Assembly: GCA_040510575.1 (NCBI GenBank)
Contig: JBEVIU010000156.1
Coordinates: forward strand, 1 to 13,095
DNA length: 13,095 nt
Source: DASUMF01 sp040510575
Lineage (GTDB): Bacteria; Actinomycetota; Acidimicrobiia; IMCC26256; DASPTH01
Reading direction: 5' to 3'
Shown here: positions 1 through 5,949 of the stretch, one piece after another
How the letters are laid out: the number at the start of each line of letters is the position of its first letter
Numbering within the stretch: position 1 is the first letter of the stretch
Notes under the pieces: generated by a model
What the model was told of the DNA's origin: nothing
Seen by the model: only the letters and a program-made list of their open reading frames with translations
Database searches by the model: none
Made by a program: the position numbers and the translations under genes

Positions 1-1512
1 CTTGCGGTGTGCCGATCGCTGGCGGCGCGTGGCACCGAGGGCGGCGGATCGTTGGCCGGCGTGGTCGTGTCCTTGGGCGGTCAGACGCCGCTGAAGTTGG
101 CGCGCGTCCTCGAGGCTGCCGGCATTCCGGTGCTCGGCACCAGTCCCGATTCGATCGACCTCGCCGAAGACCGCGAGCGCTTCCAGGCGCTGTGTGAGCG
201 GCTCGACATCGCGCAGCCGCCGGGTGGCATCGCCGCCACGGCCGCTGATGCGCGCGCCGTGGCCGACCGCCTCGGGTTCCCAGTGCTGGTGCGACCCTCG
301 TACGTGCTCGGTGGCCGTGCGATGCAGATCGTCTACGACGTCGACGCGCTCGACGCGGCGATGGCGGCCATGGCCACCGAAGGGTCGCTCGGTCGCGAGG
401 GCGGGTTGTCGGCCGAGCGTCCGGTGCTCGTCGACCGCTTCCTCGAGGACGCGGTCGAGGTCGATGTCGATGCGCTGCGCGATCACACCGGTGAGGTGCT
501 GATCGGTGGCGTGATGGAGCACATCGAGGAGGCGGGAGTGCACAGTGGCGACTCCGCGTGCGCGATCCCACCGCAGACGCTCGACGCGGAGACGGTCCGT
601 GTGATCGAAGCGCACACGCGCGCGCTGGCCGATGCACTCGACGTACGCGGCCTCCTCAACGTGCAGTACGCGGTGAAGCGTGACGATGACGGCTCCTCGA
701 TGGTGTACATCCTCGAGGCGAACCCCCGCGCGAGCCGAACGGTGCCGTTCGTGAGCAAAGCGACCGGCGTCGCGCTCGCCAAAGCCGCGGCGCGGGTGAT
801 GGCCGGCGCGACGATCGCCGAGCTCCGCGACGAAGGTGTGGTGCACCCACCCGCCGAGGGCGGACACATCGCGGTGAAGGAAGCGGTGCTGCCCTTTGCT
901 CGCTTCCCCGACGTCGACACGGTGCTCGGTCCGGAGATGCGCTCCACCGGCGAAGTGATGGGCATCGACCGCTCGTTCGGCCTGGCGTTCACCAAGAGTC
1001 AGATCGCCGCGGGGAACCGGCTGCCCGCGAGCGGCACCGTGATGTTCTCGCTCGCCGATCGCGACAAGGCGGCCGGGATGGTCGCGGCGCGCCGGCTGGC
1101 CGAGATGGGCTTCTCGCTCGTCGCCACCGCCGGCACCGCCGCGGCGCTCGAAGCCGACGGCATGGTCGTCGACGCGGTCGTGGGCAAGCTCACGAGCAGC
1201 GACGCGAGCCATGACACCAGCCGCCCGGACAGCAAGAGCGGCGACGTGGACGCGCCCGGGTCGGTCGACGCGGTTGAGCTGCTGTTGTCGGGCAAGGTCG
1301 ACCTGGTCGTGAACACGCCGAGAGGTCGCGGGCCGCGCGCCGACGGCGCGCACATCCGGCGCACGGCCACGGCGCGGGGGATCCCGTGCCTCACCACGGT
1401 CGCGGCGGCGATCGCAGCGTCGGCCGGGGTGGCCGAGTGGGCCAACCGGGCCCCGGAGGCCCGCTCGCTGCAGGAGTACCACCGCGACGGCCAGCTCCGG
1501 CTCGAGGTCTGA
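1..1512 (+). CDS. carB: Carbamoyl phosphate synthase large subunit, C-terminal half (5' end outside the window)
   Basis: CarB makes carbamoyl phosphate from glutamine-derived ammonia, bicarbonate and 2 ATP for pyrimidine and arginine synthesis. The reading frame is open from base 1, so the gene is cut by the window edge; about 503 residues remain of a protein usually near 1,070-1,100. The visible part starts in the second synthetase half (GGQTPLKLA, GTSPDSIDLAEDRERF), runs through the second ATP-grasp domain (VRPSYVLGGRAM, PVLVDRFLEDAVEVDVDA, ILEANPRASRTVPFVSKATG) and ends in the MGS-like allosteric domain from about base 1030 (GTVMFSLADRDKA, ATAGTAAALE, VVNTPRGRGPRADG). That last domain binds UMP or ornithine in the family. 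A hydrophilic Ser/Asp-rich segment at 1192-1260 makes the linker in the MGS domain about a dozen residues longer than in the mycobacterial protein as I remember it. It is followed after 7 nt by pyrD, so the two are probably co-transcribed. The assignment is secure. Confidence 0.97.
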   Translation, partial: LAVCRSLAARGTEGGGSLAGVVVSLGGQTPLKLARVLEAAGIPVLGTSPDSIDLAEDRERFQALCERLDIAQPPGGIAATAADARAVADRLGFPVLVRPSYVLGGRAMQIVYDVDALDAAMAAMATEGSLGREGGLSAERPVLVDRFLEDAVEVDVDALRDHTGEVLIGGVMEHIEEAGVHSGDSACAIPPQTLDAETVRVIEAHTRALADALDVRGLLNVQYAVKRDDDGSSMVYILEANPRASRTVPFVSKATGVALAKAAARVMAGATIAELRDEGVVHPPAEGGHIAVKEAVLPFARFPDVDTVLGPEMRSTGEVMGIDRSFGLAFTKSQIAAGNRLPASGTVMFSLADRDKAAGMVAARRLAEMGFSLVATAGTAAALEADGMVVDAVVGKLTSSDASHDTSRPDSKSGDVDAPGSVDAVELLLSGKVDLVVNTPRGRGPRADGAHIRRTATARGIPCLTTVAAAIAASAGVAEWANRAPEARSLQEYHRDGQLRLEV

Positions 1513-1519
1513 GGCGAGC

Positions 1520-2503
1520 GTGCCGATGCCTCGGACCCGGTTCCGCGCCGGGCGGACGGACCCGCAACACGAGCTGGCCGTGGACCTGCGGACCACCCTG
1601 GGCGCACTGGAGCTCCCGAACCCGATCGTGACCGCCTCCGGCACGTACGGGCACGGTGTGGAGGTGGCGCGCCAGGGCGATCCGGGCGCGATCGGCGCCA
1701 TCACGGCCAAGTCGTTGCTCCCGGAGCCGTGGGCAGGCAAGCCGGCGCCGCGGCTCCACATGACCGCGTCGGGGATGGTGAACGCCGTCGGGCTGCAGGG
1801 CCCTGGCATCGACGCGTGGCTCGAGCACGATCTCCCCGCGTTGCGCGCGGCCGGCGCACGTGTCATCGCGTCGCTGTGGGGTCGCACGATCGACGACTAC
1901 GAACTGGGCGCGGCGCTGCTCGCAGGAGCACGCGACGATCTCGTGGCGGTCGAGGTCAACGTGAGTTGCCCGAATCTGCATCAGCGCTCGGAGATGTTCG
2001 CCCACGATCCGCAGGCCACCGCCGATGCGATCAGCGCGGTGGCGCGCGCCGAGATCGGGCTCCCGATCTTCGCCAAGCTCTCGCCCAATGTGACCGACAT
2101 CACGGTGATCGCGGCCGCGGCGGTCGAGGCAGGCGCGCACGGTCTGACCCTCGTGAACACGGTCATGGGCCTCGTGATCGACACGGAGACGCGGCGGCCG
2201 GTGCTCGGCGGTGGCGGTGGTGGGCTGTCAGGGCCCGCGATCAAGCCGGTTGCACTGCGCGCGGTGCACGACGTGTCGCGCGCGCTTCCGCACGTACCCA
2301 TCATCGGTACCGGCGGCGTGACCACCGGTGTCGATGCAGTCGAGATGCTGCTCGCGGGCGCGAGTGCGGTCGGTGTCGGCACCGCGAATTTCCTCGATCC
2401 GCGCGCGCCGCATCGCATCCTCGACGAGCTCCGCACGTGGTGCGCGCGACACGACGTCGCGCGCGTTGCGGATCTCGTCGCTCGACTGGAGGAGCAAGGA
2501 TGA
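1520..2503 (+). CDS. pyrD: Dihydroorotate dehydrogenase, class 1 (1B-like), catalytic subunit
   Basis: This FMN flavoprotein oxidises dihydroorotate to orotate, the fourth step of UMP synthesis. It has 327 residues. Diagnostic segments are LPNPIVTASGTYGHG, GMVNAVGLQGPG, NVSCPN with the class 1 catalytic base Cys150 (class 2 enzymes use Ser), FAKLSPN with the FMN lysine Lys186, GGLSGPAIKP, and a C-terminal phosphate-binding GTGGVTTG. There is no N-terminal membrane helix of the class 2 kind. The pattern fits class 1B, which normally works with the iron-sulfur/FAD subunit PyrK, yet no pyrK lies between carB and pyrF. The start is taken as GTG 1520, with GAGG at 1511-1514 placed 5 nt upstream; ATG 1526 in the same frame is an alternative. 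About 20 residues precede the usual family N-terminus, so a later start cannot be excluded. The stop overlaps the pyrF start as ATGA. Confidence 0.95.
   Translation: MPMPRTRFRAGRTDPQHELAVDLRTTLGALELPNPIVTASGTYGHGVEVARQGDPGAIGAITAKSLLPEPWAGKPAPRLHMTASGMVNAVGLQGPGIDAWLEHDLPALRAAGARVIASLWGRTIDDYELGAALLAGARDDLVAVEVNVSCPNLHQRSEMFAHDPQATADAISAVARAEIGLPIFAKLSPNVTDITVIAAAAVEAGAHGLTLVNTVMGLVIDTETRRPVLGGGGGGLSGPAIKPVALRAVHDVSRALPHVPIIGTGGVTTGVDAVEMLLAGASAVGVGTANFLDPRAPHRILDELRTWCARHDVARVADLVARLEEQG
2488..2494 (+). promoter_or_regulatory. Ribosome binding site of pyrF
   Basis: GGAGGAG lies 5 nt before ATG 2500 and inside the last codons of pyrD. It fixes the pyrF start, which cannot be read from the much longer open frame running through pyrD. 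Together with the ATGA overlap it suggests translational coupling. Confidence 0.8.
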
Positions 2504-3216
2504 ACGAACGTCGAGACGGAGGAGCACGCGACCCGGACGCGCGCGCGCATCTCGCGTTGGCGCTCGACGTGGGCAACCTGCGCGACGCGATCGACATGGC
2601 CACGCGCCTGCAGCCGTGGTTCGGGATCGCCAAGGTCGGGATGGAGCTGTACGCCGAAGCGGGCCCCGCCGCCTTCGAGGTGTTGCAGGACAAGGGGTTC
2701 CGGGTGTTCGCCGACGTGAAGCTCTACGACATCCCCAACACGTTGCGTCGGTCGGCCCGCGTGTTCGGGCGCCACGGCGTCGAGTTCTTGAACTTCCCGG
2801 CCGCGGTCGGACTCGACTCGCTGTGCGCGGGTGTCGAGGGATTCAAGGAAGGCGCGCACGACGCGGGACACGCGGTGGCGATCGCGTTGGGTGTCACCGT
2901 GCTCACGAGCGATCCCGACACGAGCGCGCTCGCGTCGCGCATGCAGGTGGCGCGCGATGCGGGGTGTGATGGTGTCGTGTGCGCGGGAACCGACGTCGCG
3001 CAGGCGCGGGAGTTGGGCTTGCAGACGATGGTGCCCGGCATCAGGCCGGCCGGTGTCGACGCGAACGAACAAGCGCGTGTCGACACGCCCGGAGACGCGA
3101 TCGCGCGGGGCGCCGACTGGCTGGTGATCGGGCGCGCCGTCACTGCCGCGACCGATCCTGAGCGCGCGGCCGCGGCGATCGTCGACGAGGTCGCGGGCGC
3201 GCTGTCGTCCCGCTGA
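2500..3216 (+). CDS. pyrF: Orotidine 5'-phosphate decarboxylase, short (group I-like) form
   Basis: PyrF decarboxylates OMP to UMP, the last de novo step. The protein has 238 residues and a TIM-barrel pattern: ALALDV at strand 1, AKVGMELY with Lys45, the catalytic tetrad motif DVKLYDIPNT (Asp72, Lys74, Asp77), VPGIRP near the phosphate loop, and IGRAVTAATDP binding the phosphate at the end. The length and the DxKxxDIxNT motif fit the short group I type. Mycobacteria and streptomycetes, as I recall, carry a longer group II form. The usual [V/N]HAxGG stretch after the catalytic motif reads LNFPAAVG here, so the common His is missing. The ATG overlaps the pyrD stop and has a strong ribosome site. 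No hairpin with a T run follows the stop, so where transcription ends is not visible. Confidence 0.95.
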   Translation: MNERRDGGARDPDARAHLALALDVGNLRDAIDMATRLQPWFGIAKVGMELYAEAGPAAFEVLQDKGFRVFADVKLYDIPNTLRRSARVFGRHGVEFLNFPAAVGLDSLCAGVEGFKEGAHDAGHAVAIALGVTVLTSDPDTSALASRMQVARDAGCDGVVCAGTDVAQARELGLQTMVPGIRPAGVDANEQARVDTPGDAIARGADWLVIGRAVTAATDPERAAAAIVDEVAGALSSR

Positions 3217-3249
3217 GATCGGGCCTCTGCGCGGGCTCGGTCGTCCCGG

Positions 3250-3277
3250 TTGCGCCCGAAAATGGTCTGCGTATACT
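3250..3277 (+). promoter_or_regulatory. Sigma-70/HrdB-type promoter of mihF
   Basis: TTGCGC at 3250-3255 (-35) and TATACT at 3272-3277 (-10) are separated by 16 bp in the 95-nt gap between pyrF and mihF. TATACT differs from the consensus TATAAT at one position and stands out in this GC-rich DNA. A start about 7 nt downstream would leave a leader of roughly 28 nt containing the ribosome site. The inferred promoter would separate the nucleoid/nucleotide genes from the pyrimidine operon. Confidence 0.7.
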
Positions 3278-3297
3278 GACGCCCGCCCGCCGTCCTC

Positions 3298-3302
3298 GGA
3301 GG
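3298..3302 (+). promoter_or_regulatory. Ribosome binding site of mihF
   Basis: GGAGG, 9 nt before ATG 3312, is a full-strength Shine-Dalgarno and supports that start codon. Confidence 0.75.
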
Positions 3303-3311
3303 TCGCCACCA

Positions 3312-3641
3312 ATGCCACTTCCCCCTGCGCTCACGCCCGAGCAGCGCCAAGCCGCCTTAGCGAAAGCAGCTGACGCGCGCCGTCAACGCGCAGAGGTGAA
3401 GGCCAAGTTGAAGGCGGGATCGATCTGTCTCGAGGAGCTCTTCGACCAGGGCACGCGCGACGACGCGCTCGCGAAGCTCAAGGTGGTCAGCGTGCTCGAG
3501 TCGCTGCCCGGCGTCGGGAAGGTGCAGGCCCGCCGGATCATGACCGAGCTCGACATCTCGGAGAGCCGGCGGCTGCGTGGTCTCGGTCGCAACCAGCGCG
3601 AGGGGCTGCTGCACCATCCGAAGATCGTCCGCGGCGCCTGA
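3312..3641 (+). CDS. mihF: Actinobacterial integration host factor (mIHF/sIHF)
   Basis: This 109-residue basic protein belongs to the actinobacterial IHF family, which is unrelated to the HU/IHF fold of E. coli. It binds DNA without strict sequence preference and organises the nucleoid. Visible features are a charged, Ala/Lys/Arg-rich N-terminal helix (residues about 8-35) and a helix-hairpin-helix-like DNA-binding core, ESLPGVGKVQARRIM (65-LPGVGK-70). The conserved tail ISESRRLRGLGRNQREGLL follows. The length matches the short Streptomyces form rather than the N-terminally extended mycobacterial annotation. It has its own promoter and ribosome site, and its position directly before gmk and rpoZ is a family hallmark. 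The stop is 16 nt before the gmk ATG. The call is secure from sequence and context. Confidence 0.95.
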   Translation: MPLPPALTPEQRQAALAKAADARRQRAEVKAKLKAGSICLEELFDQGTRDDALAKLKVVSVLESLPGVGKVQARRIMTELDISESRRLRGLGRNQREGLLHHPKIVRGA

Positions 3642-3657
3642 CCTGCAGGTTCTGCCA

Positions 3658-4218
3658 ATGCCGGTCTTGATGGTCCTGGCCGGGCCGTCGGGCACCGGCA
3701 AGGGCACGGTGGGTCGGGAGCTGCGGGCTCGGGAGCCCGAGCTGTGGTTCTCGGTGTCGGCCAACACCCGGGCCCCCCGTGCCGACGAGGTGGACGGCCG
3801 CGACTACCTCTTCGTGTCCCGGGCCGATTTCGAGGCGTTGCGTGACGCCGGCGGGTTCCTCGAGTGGTTCGACGTGTACGGCGACCTCAAGGGCACACCC
3901 CGCGGGCCGGTGGAGTCCCATCTCGCGGCGGGTGACGACGTCCTGCTCGAGATCGACGTGCAGGGCGCCCTGCGGGTCAAGGAGCAGTTCCCGGATGCCC
4001 TCCTCGTGTTCTTGAAGCCCCCCTCGCGCGAGGAGCAGCAGCGCCGGATCGCCGCCCGGGGCGACGCCGATCCCGCCGACGTCGAGCGGCGGCTCGAGGC
4101 GGCCGCACGGGAGGAGGCCATGGCGGAGCGTTTCGACGCCGTCGTGGTCAATGACGACGTGGATGCAGCAGTGGCCGAGGTTGCTGGTATCCTGGCGGTC
4201 CGCCGCGCCGCCGGCTGA
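3658..4218 (+). CDS. gmk: Guanylate kinase
   Basis: Gmk phosphorylates GMP to GDP with ATP. The 186-residue protein opens with the P-loop GPSGTGKGT (residues 9-17), followed by the GMP-binding stretch SVSANTRAPR and EVDGRDYLFVS. The lid region GTPRGPVE, the core LLEIDVQGA and the LID arginines EEQQRRIAARG come next. At the position of the GMP-contacting Tyr of the yeast enzyme (the residue before GT/GS), this protein has Lys78 (GDLKGT). Some actinobacterial homologues also diverge there. The start is taken as ATG 3658, which gives the usual short lead before the P-loop. Only a weak AGGT precedes it, and ATG 3670 is a less likely alternative. The final codons include GTT GCT GGT ATC, which overlap a probable promoter for rpoZ. 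Confidence 0.95.
   Translation: MPVLMVLAGPSGTGKGTVGRELRAREPELWFSVSANTRAPRADEVDGRDYLFVSRADFEALRDAGGFLEWFDVYGDLKGTPRGPVESHLAAGDDVLLEIDVQGALRVKEQFPDALLVFLKPPSREEQQRRIAARGDADPADVERRLEAAAREEAMAERFDAVVVNDDVDAAVAEVAGILAVRRAAG
4183..4195 (+). promoter_or_regulatory. Putative extended -10 promoter inside gmk, reading to rpoZ
   Basis: GCTGGTATCCTGG contains an extended -10 pattern (TG, one base, then TATCCT at 4188-4193) with no clear -35. It differs by one base from the element just before def (GCTGGTACCCTGG, 9092-9104). The codons carrying it, GTT GCT GGT, end in T, unlike the C/G-ending codons around them. Transcription from about 4200 would give rpoZ a leader near 130 nt. Function is inferred. Confidence 0.45.
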
Positions 4219-4245
4219 CCAGCCCGTACCCCCGTCCTTTCGGAT

Positions 4246-4265
4246 GGTCCCGTTCGAACGGGTCC
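4246..4265 (+). repeat. Inverted repeat in the rpoZ leader
   Basis: CCCGTTCGAACGGG at 4249-4262 is a perfect 14-bp palindrome. GG/CC pairs outside a single T/T mismatch extend it to 4246-4265. As RNA it folds into a CCCGT/ACGGG stem with a four-base TCGA loop. The 113-nt gap 4219-4331 holds this element, a small TTCC/GGAA hairpin at 4267-4277 and the rpoZ ribosome site; I see no gene there. It could be a dimeric-regulator site or a leader hairpin. No T run follows, so a classical terminator is unlikely. Confidence 0.55.
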
Positions 4266-4320
4266 GTTCCGGTGGAAGGGGCCCGTGTTCCGAGGTCGGC
4301 GTCCGCACTCGCACCCGAAT

Positions 4321-4325
4321 GGGAG
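4321..4325 (+). promoter_or_regulatory. Ribosome binding site of rpoZ
   Basis: GGGAG, 6 nt before ATG 4332, selects this start over ATG 4356 in the same frame and over an upstream GTG at 4272. Confidence 0.7.
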
Positions 4326-4331
4326 CTACCG

Positions 4332-4667
4332 ATGGCCGAGCGACGCGCCTCGCTCATGACCCCCCGCATGGAAAACCTGCTGGAGAGGGTCGACTCGAAG
4401 TTCACGTTGGTCACGCTCGCCGCGATGCGGGCCCGTGAGATCAACGACTACTACAACCAGCTCGGCGAGGGACTCGGCAAGATCGTGCCGCCGCAGGTCA
4501 CGTCGGTGTCGCGCAAGCCGCTGTCGATCTCGCTCGAGGAGATCGAGGTCGGCAAGATCGAAGCGGTGCCGCTGCCCGAGGAGATCGAGGTCGACGAGGC
4601 CGCCGACGCTGCCGCGCTGCTCGCAGTCGAGGTGGCCGACGGCACCGAGGCCAACGAGCCGGCCTGA
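4332..4667 (+). CDS. rpoZ: DNA-directed RNA polymerase omega subunit
   Basis: Omega clamps the beta' subunit and helps assemble RNA polymerase. The 111-residue protein has the actinobacterial omega pattern: MENLLERVDSKFTLVTLAAMRAREINDYYNQLGEG (residues about 13-47) followed by a KPLSISLEEI stretch near 64-73 and GKI. The N-terminus lacks the MARV start that forms ppGpp site 1 in E. coli. The C-terminal third (about 70-111) is strikingly acidic and Ala-rich (EEIEVDEAADAAALL) and looks unstructured. The family core ends before it. The gene follows gmk, as in most actinobacteria, and its stop codon is embedded in a perfect hairpin (4655-4677) before coaBC. Confidence 0.93.
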   Translation: MAERRASLMTPRMENLLERVDSKFTLVTLAAMRAREINDYYNQLGEGLGKIVPPQVTSVSRKPLSISLEEIEVGKIEAVPLPEEIEVDEAADAAALLAVEVADGTEANEPA

Positions 4668-4677
4668 AGCCGGCTCG
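4655..4677 (+). terminator. Strong hairpin over the rpoZ stop codon (terminator-like or mRNA-processing element)
   Basis: CGAGCCGGC (4655-4663) and GCCGGCTCG (4669-4677) are perfect 9-bp arms around a 5-nt loop, CTGAA. The TGA stop (4665-4667) lies in the loop. No T tract follows, so it is either a U-less terminator of the kind proposed for GC-rich actinobacteria, or a stability/attenuation element between rpoZ and coaBC. Confidence 0.5.
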
Positions 4678-4701
4678 CGACCGACGGGCCTGCGCCCTTC
4701 C

Positions 4702-5943
4702 ATGTCTGCACTCCGGGGTCGCCGCGTCGTCCTCGGCGTCTCCGGGGGCATCGCCGCCTACAAGGCCGTCGACCTGTGCCGGAAGCTGGTCGACGCCGGC
4801 GCGCACGTCATGCCCGTCCTGACCCAGGACGCGCTGCGCTTCGTGGGTGAGGTCACGTTCTCGGCCCTGGCGACGGAGCCGGCGCGCACCGGCCTGTTCG
4901 CCGAGGATCAGCACGGCCAGCGCGAGCCGATCCCGCACACGCACCTCGGCCAGACCGCAGACCTGATCGTGGTCGCGCCGGCCACCGCCAAGCTGCTCGG
5001 CAAGTACGCGGCCGGCATCTCCGACGACCTGCTCACCGCCACGCTGCTCGCGACCCGTGCGCCGGTGCTCGTCGCCCCGGCCATGCACACGGAGATGTGG
5101 GAGCACCCTGCGGTGCAGGAGAACCTCGCCACGCTGCGCCGACGCGGGGTGCACGTGATCGACCCCGAGTCGGGGCGGCTCGCGGGTGGCGACGTGGGGG
5201 AGGGGCGTCTCGCGGACGTCGCACGGATCGTCGAGGCTGCCGACGACGTCATCTCGGTGGGGCAGGACCTGGCCGGAGTGCGCATCCTCATCACCGCCGG
5301 AGGCACGCGGGAGCCGATCGATGCGGTGCGGGTGATCACGAACCGATCGTCGGGCAAGCAGGGCTACGCGGTGGCCGAGGTCGCCGCCCGTCGGGGGGCT
5401 GCGGTCACCCTCGTCACCACCATCGGCCGCCCCGCACCCCCGAGCGTCGAGATCGTCTCCGTGCAGACCGCCGCCGAGATGCAGGACGCGGTCATGTCGC
5501 GAGCCGCCGACCACGACGTGATCGTCATGGCGGCCGCCATCGCGGACTTCCGCCCGAAGGCACCGCCCGAGCGCAAGCTGAAGAAGCACGAGGGCATCCC
5601 CGAGATCATCCTCGAGCCCACGCACGACTTCTCCGTCGACCTCGGGAAGGCGAAGCACGCGGGCCAGGTGCTCGTCGGCTTCGCCGCCGAGACCGAGCAC
5701 CTCGAGGAGAACGCCGAGCGCAAGTTGCATGCGAAGCACCTCGACCTCATCGTCGCCAACAACGTCGCGCAGTCCGACGCCGGGTTCGAGGTCGACACCA
5801 ACCGCGCCGTGATCCTCGACGCCGACGGTGGCGCCGATGCCATCCCGCTCATCCCCAAAACAGAGCTTGCGGGGATCATCCTCGATAGGGTCGCAGCCCT
5901 GTTGCAGCTCCACCAACAACCTTCCCCTCCCCGAAAGAAGTAG
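4702..5943 (+). CDS. coaBC: Bifunctional phosphopantothenoylcysteine decarboxylase / phosphopantothenate-cysteine ligase
   Basis: CoaBC performs two consecutive steps of coenzyme A synthesis: CTP-dependent joining of 4'-phosphopantothenate to cysteine (CoaB) and FMN-dependent decarboxylation to 4'-phosphopantetheine (CoaC). It has 413 residues. The CoaC half (about 1-185) shows GVSGGIAAYK, the active-site His79 (PHTHLGQTADLIVVAPATA), PAMHTEMW and GRLAGGDVGEGRLA. The E. coli Asn125 and Cys158 positions are His129 and Gly162 here, as I recall also for mycobacterial CoaBC. The CoaB half (about 193-400) shows ITAGGTREPID, ITNRSSGKQG (Asn214), AAAIADFRPK, KLKKHEG and VANNVAQSDAGF. Start ATG 4702 gives the normal N-terminus but has no clear ribosome site. 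A hairpin separates it from rpoZ. metK follows after 6 nt; both enzymes serve cofactor synthesis. Confidence 0.96.
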   Translation: MSALRGRRVVLGVSGGIAAYKAVDLCRKLVDAGAHVMPVLTQDALRFVGEVTFSALATEPARTGLFAEDQHGQREPIPHTHLGQTADLIVVAPATAKLLGKYAAGISDDLLTATLLATRAPVLVAPAMHTEMWEHPAVQENLATLRRRGVHVIDPESGRLAGGDVGEGRLADVARIVEAADDVISVGQDLAGVRILITAGGTREPIDAVRVITNRSSGKQGYAVAEVAARRGAAVTLVTTIGRPAPPSVEIVSVQTAAEMQDAVMSRAADHDVIVMAAAIADFRPKAPPERKLKKHEGIPEIILEPTHDFSVDLGKAKHAGQVLVGFAAETEHLEENAERKLHAKHLDLIVANNVAQSDAGFEVDTNRAVILDADGGADAIPLIPKTELAGIILDRVAALLQLHQQPSPPRKK

Positions 5944-5949
5944 CTGGCG

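Noticed and set aside
1729..2499. Upstream extension of the pyrF frame inside pyrD
   Set aside because: It is arginine-rich antiphase sequence. PyrF homology and a strong ribosome site both begin at ATG 2500.
3642..3649. CCTGCAGG palindrome between mihF and gmk
   Set aside because: An 8-bp palindrome is expected by chance in a sequence of this size and does not lie in a promoter-like setting.
5944..5949. SAM riboswitch before metK
   Set aside because: Only 6 nt separate coaBC and metK, so no leader can exist unless it lies within coaBC, and I saw no such fold.
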